From assembly GCA_947489195.1 (NCBI GenBank), contig CANLCT010000001.1:164228-228227 (forward strand): DNA of 64,000 nucleotides, given 5' to 3'. This document shows, piece by piece, positions 56,301 through 64,000 of the stretch. The translations under genes and the position numbers were made by a program. Position 1 is the first letter of the stretch, and every line of letters begins with the position of its first letter. The notes beneath the pieces were generated by a model that did not search any database, was not told the origin of the DNA, and saw only the letters and a list, made by a program, of their open reading frames with translations. Source of the stretch: an uncultured Aquimarina sp. Its GTDB lineage: Bacteria; Bacteroidota; Bacteroidia; Flavobacteriales; Flavobacteriaceae.

Positions 56301-57597
56301 TGCGCTTGAAAAAATAATGAACAACCTGTTGTTTAATGCGTTCAAATTTACACCCGAAGGGAATTCAATTAGTGTAGAGATTCATAAAGGGAGTGATTTT
56401 GAAAATCCACAAATTTTCAATAAAACATTTGATTTATCAGCGTATGTAGTTGTACAAATAAAAGATACGGGTAAAGGAATTTCGCCTGAAAAGTTGACAC
56501 ATATTTTTGAACGTTATTATGTAGAACGTAAAAAGAATGTACAAGGTGCAGGTATTGGACTATCCTTTACAAAAAGTTTAGTCGAGCTTCATGAAGGATT
56601 TATTAATGTACAAAGTGAGTTAGGAAAAGGGACCACCTTTTCAGTATTATTTCCAATGGAATTAGAAGCATATTCCAATGCTAAAATAGAAGCTTTAGAG
56701 CAAGAACTGCAAGATGAAGTTGCTCCAAATATCATTCCCGATGCCGAAACCCTTACTGGAGAATTGAAAGCAGAGTTAAATAAAACAAGTAAAGAGGTGC
56801 AACAGCAATCAAAACTACCCAAGTTACTATTAATTGAAGACAATGAAGATATTCGCACTTTTGTTAAACAAGGACTTGAAAAAAAATATGATATCTATGA
56901 GGCAGCAGATGGAGTTGAAGGTATAGAAATGGCTGTAAAAGAACTGCCATCATTAATAGTAAGCGATATAATGATGCCAAATTTAGATGGTCTAGAAATG
57001 AGTAAACAACTTAGGGCAGATCAAAAAACAAGTCATATTCCTATTGTTTTATTAACAGCAAAATCGAGTACCGATACTGAGCGCGAAGCATTAGCATTGG
57101 GAATTGAAGATTTTGTACGTAAACCTTTTGATTTAGATGTATTGGTTTTAAAAATTAAAAATATCATTTCCAAACGCGAATCCTTAAGGCAAAAATATAA
57201 AAGCACCGTTTCTCTTGAGCCAAGCGAAATTACGGTAACATCAGTTGATGAAAAATTTATGAAAAGAGCCATGAGTATTGTCGAAGACCACATGATGGAT
57301 ACCGAATTTAGTGTAGAAACTTTAGTGGCCGAAATGGGAATGAGTAGAAGTAATTTATACTTAAAATTAAAAGAAATTACAGGGCTTTCATCAAGTGAAT
57401 TTATTAGAAGCGTACGTTTAAAACGCGCTGTTCAATTAATTAAAAAAAGTGATATGTCGGTTAAAGAAATTATGTATATGACTGGTTTTAATACCGCATC
57501 GTATTTTTCAAAATGTTTTAAAAAGCAGTACGGTATGGTGCCTAGTGAGTATGTTAAATCATACAAAAAAGAAAGAGAAGAGAATAAACAACAATAG
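53350..57597 (+). CDS. Hybrid two-component system sensor-regulator (HTCS)
   Basis: 1415 residues from the ATG at 53350, chosen because it gives a signal peptide with a basic start (NKKNMMSVFFMVFLLINTQAQ). Order: periplasmic two-component beta-propeller repeats (blades such as DRNGFIWLATHDGLNKYDG) to about 740, Y_Y_Y domain, transmembrane helix (FIYGLIGLGLLIAF), histidine kinase with phospho-acceptor His (codon at 55978, NISHEFRTPLTL) and ATPase, receiver with Asp (codon at 56965, VSDIMMPNLDG), and AraC helix-turn-helix. HTCS proteins bind a glycan fragment outside and switch on utilisation genes. The adjacent sulfatase is a likely target, suggesting a sulfated glycan. Confidence 0.95.
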   Translation: MICNSQINKKNMMSVFFMVFLLINTQAQQNITFEHITSEQGLSQNDVNSICQDRNGFIWLATHDGLNKYDGYSFTTYRSIADNENSLPTNLINKLVVDNDGFIWTINTDVGISRFDPKTETAINFSNDPNNEHAINSNRVFSIYVDHQNRLWLTTPLGVDVLDINKLPVEVKFEHYFDIIGKKTSYNQYGFITSFFQDSKEQIWLGSRSGLYKAFTNDQGKMTFINVTEQEGLKKEVVIDKITEDNYGGILMTTPESLFYKKDASSKFELVDYGAFKNFAIDSDNKLWVGSSNGLFCFKFNAVTKKFYDKKGFKNDVINLKSINRNTIRDVFIDRSNVVWVGTKGGGVNKMYPKGNPFFTVQKNLKPTSLSHNNIRSVFQDSNGFLWLGTEDGVLNVSASNNESEIFTTFKSFENLFDVFSICEVEQADGRYLFFGSERVPYLYRLKLKKGNYSTQDFEKMEVDFNAVFSITQTNDKSIWIGSYNNGLYRWIPQADGSYKKSHFPQRLNGLSNRIIRSFLEDDQGNLWIGTGDGLNMIPKSELLSDQPKFVVYKNDPDVTQSISHNYILALHQSKKGSIWVGTFGGGLNQFIPGKTPSLGTFNRFSVKDGLANDIIKSIEEDDHHNLWIASNNGLTKFNPETNKTRSYNINDGLQGNEFLELSSFKRKNGQLIFGGIDGFNVFNPLAIEDNKTLAPPLLTNLLLLNKKVTIGQELEGRILLENTLNETENITLKHKENSFSIEFSSAHYVAPEKNRFQYKLEGFDQDWINTTAKKRYATYTNIPYGDYTFKLKTSNNDGIWSPKVKTIAINITPPYWKTALAYFIYGLIGLGLLIAFRRYTIVRAEEKHKLQVNEMEKEKSEELQQLKLEFFTNISHEFRTPLTLIKGPLDYLEKNEEDLNAEDRRKQYNLMNKNANYLLRLVNQLLDFRRLDREKLKLHFSKLNIVEFIEETTGPFLFMANKKKIDFNVIAPEKNIALAFDPDALEKIMNNLLFNAFKFTPEGNSISVEIHKGSDFENPQIFNKTFDLSAYVVVQIKDTGKGISPEKLTHIFERYYVERKKNVQGAGIGLSFTKSLVELHEGFINVQSELGKGTTFSVLFPMELEAYSNAKIEALEQELQDEVAPNIIPDAETLTGELKAELNKTSKEVQQQSKLPKLLLIEDNEDIRTFVKQGLEKKYDIYEAADGVEGIEMAVKELPSLIVSDIMMPNLDGLEMSKQLRADQKTSHIPIVLLTAKSSTDTEREALALGIEDFVRKPFDLDVLVLKIKNIISKRESLRQKYKSTVSLEPSEITVTSVDEKFMKRAMSIVEDHMMDTEFSVETLVAEMGMSRSNLYLKLKEITGLSSSEFIRSVRLKRAVQLIKKSDMSVKEIMYMTGFNTASYFSKCFKKQYGMVPSEYVKSYKKEREENKQQ

Positions 57598-57702
57598 ATG
57601 CCTTGAAATTTTGAGAAATGAGAGTTTAAGTTAAAAAAATAAAGCCATTTAATTACAAGTGATATTAGATTAAAGGTAATTTTGTAGTATTAAAAATAAA
57701 AA

Positions 57703-59370
57703 ATGAGTTATATATATAAATTAGGAGCTTTAGTATTATTTACAATTTCGGTATCATGTGCTCAAAAGAAAAAAGTTGAGCAGCAATCACCAAATATTGT
57801 ATACATTATGGCTGATGACCATACAACGCAAGGCTTTGGTATTTATGGAAGCCGCTTGGCAGGTTTAAATCCGACTCCTAATATTGATAATATTGGAAAG
57901 TCAGGAATGGTTTTCGATCGTTGTTATGTAACTAATTCTATTTGCACGCCAAGTAGAGCGGCTATTTTAACGGGGCAATACAGTCAAGCTAATGGGGTTA
58001 TTGATCTAGAAGGTTCCTTGCCACCCGAAAAACAATATTTACCTACCGAAATTAAAAAGTTAGGCTATCAAACAGCAATTGTTGGTAAATGGCATTTGGA
58101 AGAAGAACCTGAAGCTTTTGATTACTATTGTGTGTTTCCGGTTCAAGGAAAATATTTTGACCCCGAATTTAGAGTAAGAGGACCAAAACCTTGGGGAGAA
58201 AACGTAATTAAACGGAAAGGACACTCATCAGATAATGTTGCCGATTTAACTTTGGATTGGCTAAAAAACAAACGAGACCCTAGTAAACCTTTCTTGTTAA
58301 TGCCTCAGTTTAAAGCACCGCATGATGATTTTGAATTTGCACCACGTTATAAAGAATATTTAGAAGATAAATGGATTCCAGAACCAGCAAGTATGTATTA
58401 CAATGCTAACAATGGTTCGGTAGCAACTCGTGGTAAAAATGATACGTTAACTAGAGTAATTGGATCTTCGGTTTCTCGAAGAAATATAGTGCGTCATAAA
58501 GGAATGAGTACTTGGAAAGATAAAGATTGGAAGGATTTTGGTAATGCGCAGGAACTTAAAGCCGATGCTTACAAACCGTTTAATCATAACAATCTTGAAA
58601 AATCACACACAAGTAGAACCTATCAAGAATTTGTTAAACGTTATTTACGTTGCGTAAAAGGAGTGGATGATAATGTAAAACGAATCATGGATTATTTAGA
58701 AAAGGAAGGCTTACTGGAAAATACGGTAGTCATTTATACAGGTGACCAAGGTTTTATGTTAGGAGAACATGATTATGTAGATAAACGATGGATGTATGAA
58801 GAATCCATGCGTATGCCTTTGTTAATTCAATACCCTAAAAAAATTAAAGCAGGACAGCGTAACGGAGCACTTATTAATAATACAGATTTTGCTCCTACTA
58901 TGCTAGAGTTAGCAGGAGGTAAAGTGCCTAATTATATGCAAGGTAAAAGCTTTAAACCTATATTAGAAACTGGTCAAGAGCCTGAAAATTGGCGCGATGC
59001 TACTTATTACCGCTATTGGATGCATATGGCGCACAGGCATGCCAATCCAGCACATTTTGGGATAAGAACTAAGAATTACAAGCTTATTTTTTATTATGGT
59101 AAGTATTGGGTAGATACCGATAATCCAGAAGCAGAATGGAACAAAAAGAGCTGGGGGAACGATTTTACACGTCATACCCCAGTTGCTTGGGAGTTTTATG
59201 ATATGAATAAAGACCCTAAGGAAATGAATAATGCCTATAATGATCCCGCTTATGCTTCGGTAATTAAGGATATGAAAACAAAATTAAAAGAAACAAGAAC
59301 GGAGTTAAATGAGGAAGATACCAAATATCCACATATTCAAAAAGTGATCGATGCGCATTGGAATGATTAA
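57703..59370 (+). CDS. Sulfatase lipoprotein (type I, formylglycine)
   Basis: 555 residues. Lipobox Cys19 (ISVSC), so it is attached to a membrane and probably periplasmic or surface-exposed. The sulfatase signature C-T-P-S-R (Cys81 in NSICTPSRAAILTG) is the site converted to formylglycine. Metal-site residues appear in YIMADDHT at the start and TGDQGFMLGEHDYVDKRWMYEE later. Such enzymes remove sulfate esters from marine polysaccharides or host glycans. It follows the HTCS gene by 105 bases in the same direction. Its stop overlaps the stop of the convergent AraC gene. Confidence 0.93.
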   Translation: MSYIYKLGALVLFTISVSCAQKKKVEQQSPNIVYIMADDHTTQGFGIYGSRLAGLNPTPNIDNIGKSGMVFDRCYVTNSICTPSRAAILTGQYSQANGVIDLEGSLPPEKQYLPTEIKKLGYQTAIVGKWHLEEEPEAFDYYCVFPVQGKYFDPEFRVRGPKPWGENVIKRKGHSSDNVADLTLDWLKNKRDPSKPFLLMPQFKAPHDDFEFAPRYKEYLEDKWIPEPASMYYNANNGSVATRGKNDTLTRVIGSSVSRRNIVRHKGMSTWKDKDWKDFGNAQELKADAYKPFNHNNLEKSHTSRTYQEFVKRYLRCVKGVDDNVKRIMDYLEKEGLLENTVVIYTGDQGFMLGEHDYVDKRWMYEESMRMPLLIQYPKKIKAGQRNGALINNTDFAPTMLELAGGKVPNYMQGKSFKPILETGQEPENWRDATYYRYWMHMAHRHANPAHFGIRTKNYKLIFYYGKYWVDTDNPEAEWNKKSWGNDFTRHTPVAWEFYDMNKDPKEMNNAYNDPAYASVIKDMKTKLKETRTELNEEDTKYPHIQKVIDAHWND

Positions 59371-60545
59371 GTAGGTTTGTGAGGAGTATGTTGTTTTAGA
59401 TATTCTGTAGGTGTAATAAGAGTTAGGGATTTAAAAATTCTATTGAAGGAAGATTTACTGTTAAAGCCAACATTTTGAGCTATTGCAGTTAAGGTTAAAT
59501 TTTTGTTTTCATTTTTGAGCGCTTTCTTTTTGAATTCTTCTACTCGATATTGATTTACAAAATTGTAAAAATTAACGTTGAATTCTTGATTGATTTTTTT
59601 TGATAAATAATGCGGTGTTACTCCTAGCATTATAGCTAATTCGTGAGATTTTAATTCTGGATTTAAATAAGGTTTTTCTTCTTTCATAAAAGTAGAAAGC
59701 TTAGTTAAAAAATCAGAATCAAGGTTAATGAGATGTTTGTCTGTATGCATTTTAATCTTATCAGCTGTTTTTATGTTTTTAGTTGTAGTTAATTTATAAA
59801 ATACACGTTCGGGGTTTTTTATAGTTTGAAAAATATAAAATTGTACTAGACCAGAAACCAATAAATTTGTCACTATTTCTCCTTCACCTGGATCCCATCC
59901 AAATCTAACAGATAAGCCTAAACGAATACTATCTACAAGGACTAAAAAAATATAAATGATTGTGAATTTTTTTAACCAGAAGAAATATTCAATATCGGTG
60001 TTCGAAAAATTAACTTTTAGTTTTTTTGCGCTATTTGAAATTAAAAAGAAGCTTATAATTAAATATATGATGGTAATAAAATTAGGGACAGAGTAAAGTA
60101 TAAAATCTTTAAAATTGAGTTGATAATCTCCAAACCAAAGTTGTGTAAGTATGTTGACTTTTTGGTCAAAGGAAAAAGGAAAAAACCATTTTATTTGATA
60201 AAAAGCCCAGACTAATGGTATGGCATGTAATATATGATATGCTTTAAATTTGAATTCATTATTAATTAATAATTGTATATAGAAATAATAAATCGCACCC
60301 AGAATAAATACAAATGGATAGTTTATCAAAACAAGTGTGGGAATAAATTTGTAAGCTCCACTGAACATAAGTAAACTACTAAAACTACCCGATGTAATAA
60401 TTAAAACACTAGCGATTAAGAATAGATTGGCTTTTTTGTTTCCTTTTTTTATTGAAAGGAGTACAATAACTAATAAAATAGCGATAATGATCGTAGCAGT
60501 TACAAAAGCGAGTCTAATTAGGTTTATTACATCCATAAAAAGCAA
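59367..60545 (-). CDS. Membrane-anchored AraC family regulator
   Basis: 392 residues. About seven transmembrane helices (first 235 residues) are followed by a cytoplasmic linker and an AraC-type double helix-turn-helix (MLGVTPHYLSKKINQ and IAQNVGFNSKSSFNRIFK, then TPTEYLKQ). This seven-helix plus AraC layout is common in flavobacteria; the ligand and targets are mostly unknown. It converges on the sulfatase gene with overlapping stops. Upstream of its start is a 49-base inverted repeat (60580-60628) that could be its own operator. Confidence 0.88.
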   Translation of the reverse strand: MLFMDVINLIRLAFVTATIIIAILLVIVLLSIKKGNKKANLFLIASVLIITSGSFSSLLMFSGAYKFIPTLVLINYPFVFILGAIYYFYIQLLINNEFKFKAYHILHAIPLVWAFYQIKWFFPFSFDQKVNILTQLWFGDYQLNFKDFILYSVPNFITIIYLIISFFLISNSAKKLKVNFSNTDIEYFFWLKKFTIIYIFLVLVDSIRLGLSVRFGWDPGEGEIVTNLLVSGLVQFYIFQTIKNPERVFYKLTTTKNIKTADKIKMHTDKHLINLDSDFLTKLSTFMKEEKPYLNPELKSHELAIMLGVTPHYLSKKINQEFNVNFYNFVNQYRVEEFKKKALKNENKNLTLTAIAQNVGFNSKSSFNRIFKSLTLITPTEYLKQHTPHKPT

Positions 60546-60579
60546 CTAAGTTTTAAAAATAATGTAACTAAATATACTT

Positions 60580-60628
60580 GTTTTCAACAAATACTATGTA
60601 GTTGAAAATTAATAGTATTTGTTAAAAC
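60580..60628. repeat. Long inverted repeat with an alternative inner hairpin
   Basis: GTTTTCAACAAATACTA (60580-60596) pairs with TAGTATTTGTTAAAAC (60613-60628), with one bulged base. In addition TTTTCAAC (60581-60588) can pair with GTTGAAAA (60601-60608), so two exclusive hairpins are possible. It lies between the lipoprotein stop and the AraC gene start, 35 bases before the latter. Operator, terminator or attenuator are all possible. Confidence 0.6.
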
Positions 60629-60707
60629 ATTAGCACTATCATATATATTATGTAAATGGATGCCAAATTATTTTGAGATTAGTATGATATACAATTATCA
60701 TTTTAAT

Positions 60708-61247
60708 TTATTTAAAAAACTCAATACTACCTTTGTGATCTCCTTCACAATCTTTTCCAGTTAAATTAAGGAAGAATTTATTCTTTTCAGAATATGCGCC
60801 TATGGCATCAAATTCACCTTTACAAGTAGGAATTTCGTCAATCCATTTGAATGTGATTTTTCCATCTTCGATTTTAATAGATATTGGACCATCTCCATTA
60901 GTACCAGAGCTATTACAACAGCTGGTGTAGTTGTCTGATATAAATAAAGAGCCTGTATACGTTGTTTCTGTAATTTTTTTAATTGTAGCGGTTATTTTCA
61001 AATCAGTATATACCGATCCATTTGTAGCATTTGAATTCCAGAGGCCTCTGTAGTTCCCTTCTTCTATAAAAAGAATTTCGGATATACAAGCGGTACAAAC
61101 ACCCCCACAATCTATTTGATCCTCATCTTGGTTTTTTATACCGTCTTCGCAGGTTTCTTTAGGAGTAGACGAAGCGTCTTTATCATCATTTTCACAGGCG
61201 ATTAAAATGTTGAAGGCTATAAATAAGAGATACATTATTTTTTTCAT
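60708..61247 (-). CDS. Lipoprotein with Cys-rich DCGGxC motif
   Basis: 179 residues. Lipobox Cys18 (LIAC) with a following Glu-Asn-Asp-Asp tail, suggesting outer-membrane, possibly surface, location. Just after it is the Bacteroidota motif CEDGIKNQDEDQIDCGGVC, a calcium-binding-like, disulphide-rich repeat often seen once near the N-terminus of such lipoproteins. The remaining strand-rich domain (about 65-179) has further Cys residues (SCCNSSG, PTCKG, KDCEG). No family known to me. It is divergent from the TonB receptor gene and upstream of, and parallel to, the AraC gene. Confidence 0.75.
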   Translation of the reverse strand: MKKIMYLLFIAFNILIACENDDKDASSTPKETCEDGIKNQDEDQIDCGGVCTACISEILFIEEGNYRGLWNSNATNGSVYTDLKITATIKKITETTYTGSLFISDNYTSCCNSSGTNGDGPISIKIEDGKITFKWIDEIPTCKGEFDAIGAYSEKNKFFLNLTGKDCEGDHKGSIEFFK

Positions 61248-61572
61248 TGTGTTTGATTTTATAAAGTTTATTTAAGTGAAATTAAAATCAAAAATGCTGA
61301 TAATGATGTTGATATAGCAGTAAAAAGGCTCAATCTTTAAAGTTGAGACGCATTTGATTAAGTAAGGTGTGACTAGGTAGCAAACAAAATAGATATCTGT
61401 AGATTCACTTATGGACATTAAATGTAATTAAGTATATGATTAATTGGCGGATAAACTAACAATCAAAGATTAAATTCAATACATCCTATAAATAAGACAG
61501 TTCGGTAACTAATAATTCAATTTAAAGTATAAGTATTCCACTTTTGATTTATCAAATCAAAAACACGGAATA
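61248..61572. other. Control region between the lipoprotein and TonB receptor genes
   Basis: 325 bases without a gene. It holds a near-palindrome around 61330-61350 (CTCAA...TTGAG) and a perfect 9-base inverted repeat TTTTGATTT/AAATCAAAA (61542-61550, 61554-61562) ending 10 bases before the receptor ATG. A CACTTTTG box overlaps its left arm and is one base off the -7 consensus. The repeat may be an operator for the receptor gene. Confidence 0.5.
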
Positions 61573-63726
61573 ATGAAATCAATTGTATTGTTTGTTTTAG
61601 CGTTATGTACTTATAATTTAGTATTGGCTCAAACTCAATTATCAGGAAAAGTAACAGATCAAAAAGGAAATCCTTTAATGGGAGCTAATGTATTCCTTGA
61701 TGGAAGTTATGATGGAGCGACTACTGATGAGTTAGGAATATTTAATTTTAGTACTGAACTTAAAGGGATTCAAACATTACATGTTTCCTATATTTCATTC
61801 GAAGATGCATATATAAAAAATGAAGTTAATCAGTTAAATAATCTTCAAATTCCATTAAAGGAAAGTGTAAGTAGTTTAGAACAAGTAGTGCTTTCGGCCG
61901 GAAGCATGGATGCTAGCGATAATAGTAAAGCAGCAGTACTAACTCCTATGGATATAGTAACTACAGCGGGTGCTTTGGGAGATGTTGTTGGGGCATTACA
62001 AACTTTGCCTGGTACATCAAGTAATGCTAATGATGGACGTCTTTTTGTACGTGGAGGAGACGCCAGAGAAACACAGGTTTTTATTGATGGTACTAGGGTG
62101 TTTCAACCATTTTTATCTACAGCAAATAATACGCCTACTCGAGGTCGAAATTCACCATTTTTGTTCAAAGGAGTTAATTTTTCTACAGGTGGATATAGTG
62201 CCGAATATGGAGAGGCACTTTCGAGTGTGTTAAACTTAGAAACCATAGATAAACCTGTTGAAGAAGAAATAAATTTACAATTTATGAGTGTTGGTACTGG
62301 AGCGGCATTAACTAAAATTTGGGATAAAAATTCGCTAAGTTTTAATGCGAATTATATTAATTTAAAACCTTATCAAGCGCTTATTAGTCAACAAGTAAAT
62401 TTTAAAAAACCAATTCAGATTTTTGGAGGCGAAACCGTATTTAGACATCAATTTAAAAAAGGCTTATTAAAAACATATGCAGCTTTAAGTTATACAGATT
62501 TTGAATTAATTCAAGAAGATATTAATGTGCTCGAAGGAGTGTTTTTGGGGCTTAAAAATAGGAATACATATATTAATAGTAGTTACAATGGTACATTAGG
62601 CAATAATTGGAAAGTTTTCGGAGGCTTGAGTGTGTCAAATGATGATACGGCTATTAATCAAGAAGGTACAGCTATAGATTCGGAGGATAACAGTCTGCAT
62701 GTAAAATTGAGAATCAAGAAAAAGATTGATAATACGATAAAGCTAATGTTTGGAGTAGAACAATTTAAAACTCGTATTGATGATGATGGAATCATTTTAA
62801 ATCAGGCTTTTAAAAATACACTTAAAAATAGTATTTCGGCCGCTTTCGCAGAAGGTAAATTGAATATAGGAACAAGTTTTGTAGCAAAATTTGGTATTAG
62901 AGCATCGCATACAAGTATTTTTTCTAAAACTACATTTGCTCCGAGATTGTCATTGGCATATAAAACTTCGAATAACGGACAACTAGCTTTAGCCTATGGC
63001 AACTTTTATCAAAACCCCGAAAATTCAGTAATAAAGGTTAAAAAAACACTTTCCCCCGAAAGGGCATCACATTTTTTAATTAATTATTTGTACAAAAAAG
63101 AGCAACGACTATTTAGAGCAGAGGTGTACTATAAAAAGTACGATGATCTAATTAAATATGATAATGAAAATATTAATTTAAGTACACGTGTTAATAACCA
63201 AGGAAATGGAAAAGCCAGCGGTTTGGATTTGTTTTGGAGAGATGGTAATAGCATTAAAAATTTTGAATATTGGGCAAGTTATTCTTACTTGGATGCTAAA
63301 AGGAATTTCAGAAATTACTCAGATGAGGCAATGCCTCCATTTGCGACTAAGCATAATTTTTCATTAGTCACTAAATATTTTATCACAGATTGGCGTACAC
63401 AGGTTGGAGTAACCTATAATTTTTCTTCGGGCAGATCATTTACTAATCCAAATATTACAGGGTTTTTAAATGATAAAACAAAAGCGTTTAATGATTTAAG
63501 TGTAAATTTTGCTTATTTGATAAATCAGCAGAAAATTCTTTTTTGCTCTGTTTCCAATGTATTAGGATTTAATAATGTCCTCGATTATCAATATGCAAAT
63601 AGTCCTAATGAGAATGGTTTTTTTAACAGAAGAGCGATAGGTCAACCCGCAAAACGTTTCTTTTTTGTAGGATTCTTTTGGACCATAAGTAAAAATAAAT
63701 CAAAAAATCAATTGGATAATTTGTAA
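61573..63726 (+). CDS. TonB-dependent outer-membrane receptor
   Basis: 717 residues. A signal peptide (SIVLFVLALCTYNLVLAQ) leads to a CarboxypepD_reg-like domain (LSGKVTDQKGNPLMGANVFLDG), a plug domain (GDVVGALQTLPG and GRLFVRGGDARETQVFIDG) and a 22-strand barrel ending in an aromatic strand (RFFFVGFFWTIS). It is shorter than SusC-type glycan receptors (about 1000 residues), and no SusD gene follows, so uptake of an iron complex, vitamin or small molecule is as likely as glycan uptake. Complete gene. Expression may depend on the palindrome directly before the start. Confidence 0.92.
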   Translation: MKSIVLFVLALCTYNLVLAQTQLSGKVTDQKGNPLMGANVFLDGSYDGATTDELGIFNFSTELKGIQTLHVSYISFEDAYIKNEVNQLNNLQIPLKESVSSLEQVVLSAGSMDASDNSKAAVLTPMDIVTTAGALGDVVGALQTLPGTSSNANDGRLFVRGGDARETQVFIDGTRVFQPFLSTANNTPTRGRNSPFLFKGVNFSTGGYSAEYGEALSSVLNLETIDKPVEEEINLQFMSVGTGAALTKIWDKNSLSFNANYINLKPYQALISQQVNFKKPIQIFGGETVFRHQFKKGLLKTYAALSYTDFELIQEDINVLEGVFLGLKNRNTYINSSYNGTLGNNWKVFGGLSVSNDDTAINQEGTAIDSEDNSLHVKLRIKKKIDNTIKLMFGVEQFKTRIDDDGIILNQAFKNTLKNSISAAFAEGKLNIGTSFVAKFGIRASHTSIFSKTTFAPRLSLAYKTSNNGQLALAYGNFYQNPENSVIKVKKTLSPERASHFLINYLYKKEQRLFRAEVYYKKYDDLIKYDNENINLSTRVNNQGNGKASGLDLFWRDGNSIKNFEYWASYSYLDAKRNFRNYSDEAMPPFATKHNFSLVTKYFITDWRTQVGVTYNFSSGRSFTNPNITGFLNDKTKAFNDLSVNFAYLINQQKILFCSVSNVLGFNNVLDYQYANSPNENGFFNRRAIGQPAKRFFFVGFFWTISKNKSKNQLDNL

Positions 63727-63839
63727 TTATACGATTTGCTGATAAGAATTTCGTATAAATAGGTTGATTTATTTTTCGTTAGTCTAAGGCAAAAAATTTA
63801 AGCATAGCCTTAGCTCAATGTCATTAAGTTAAGCTTTTT

Positions 63840-64000
63840 CTATATTGCATCCCTTTGATTTTTAGTTACTTTTAATTTGGTTGTAGTTCTGCGTCGTTCG
63901 TTTCTTGGATTAGTTCTATCAGATCTTATAGGAACTAAATTTTTTCTGAATAATATTTTTAATTCTTTGGTCATTTTCTCAATGTCTTTTTCTGAAAATA
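63840..64000 (-). CDS. C-terminal end of an unrecognised protein (gene begins beyond the window)
   Basis: An open minus-strand frame enters from the right edge and ends with TAG at 63840-63842. The 53 residues seen are very basic (KILFRKNLVP, NPRNERRRTTTKLKVTKNQ), suggesting nucleic-acid or ribosome contact, but I do not recognise a family. The 113 bases between it and the TonB receptor stop show no clear terminator. Confidence 0.5.
   Translation of the reverse strand, partial: FSEKDIEKMTKELKILFRKNLVPIRSDRTNPRNERRRTTTKLKVTKNQRDAI

Overview
The window is AT-rich chromosomal DNA from a member of the Bacteroidota, almost certainly a flavobacterium. The evidence is the gldK-gldL-gldM-gldN block (type IX secretion and gliding), TonB-dependent outer-membrane receptors, a one-protein hybrid two-component regulator, TAnnTTTG-type promoter elements and A-rich rather than Shine-Dalgarno leaders. 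No organism name can be read from the sequence itself.

Layout. (1) 1-945: the 3' end of a TonB-dependent receptor gene. (2) About 1000-18760: an integrated mobile element. Its integrase gene (17109-18617) abuts the 3' end of an initiator tRNA-Met gene (18762-18834, minus strand). Leftwards runs one long, tightly packed minus-strand operon of about 15 genes. It encodes a winged-helix Rep-like protein, a membrane protein carrying a classical C2H2 zinc finger, an N6-adenine DNA methyltransferase, a 1418-residue strawberry-notch-type helicase, a MoxR-like AAA+ ATPase, a possible degenerate VWA partner, and several unrecognised small proteins. No relaxase, type IV secretion or virion genes are visible. 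The left attachment site was not found, so the element may continue beyond base 1. (3) 18762-25750 (minus): tRNA-fMet, groES-groEL, and a five-gene run miaB, sigma-54 activator, lptE, TPR protein, secG. (4) 26024-34394 (plus): topA, an arginase-fold protein that has lost metal ligands, then gldKLMN. gldM is split by a single-base frameshift. (5) 34558-46103: housekeeping genes (FAD oxidoreductase, DUF983 protein, ABC-F ATPase, MarR regulator, CPXCG protein, YraN, LD-carboxypeptidase, metG) and two secreted proteins of unknown function, the second broken by two compensating homopolymer indels. (6) 46197-52987 (minus): a four-gene run of an AddB-like PD-(D/E)XK nuclease, an alpha/beta hydrolase, a MATE transporter and a PhoD-like phosphatase. 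(7) 53350-63726: a hybrid two-component system with a sulfatase, a membrane-anchored AraC regulator, a Cys-rich lipoprotein and a TonB-dependent receptor, probably concerned with sensing and using a sulfated glycan or glycoside. The window ends inside a minus-strand gene.

How the parts work together. GldK and GldN form the periplasmic ring and GldL and GldM the inner-membrane motor of the type IX secretion system. In the mobile element, methyltransferase, helicase and AAA+ ATPase sit in one translationally coupled operon. That combination could be antiphage defence (as in helicase-methylase-ATPase type systems), DarB-like protection of the element's own DNA, or part of its replication; the sequence alone does not decide. 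This operon is the best candidate for an undescribed system in the window.
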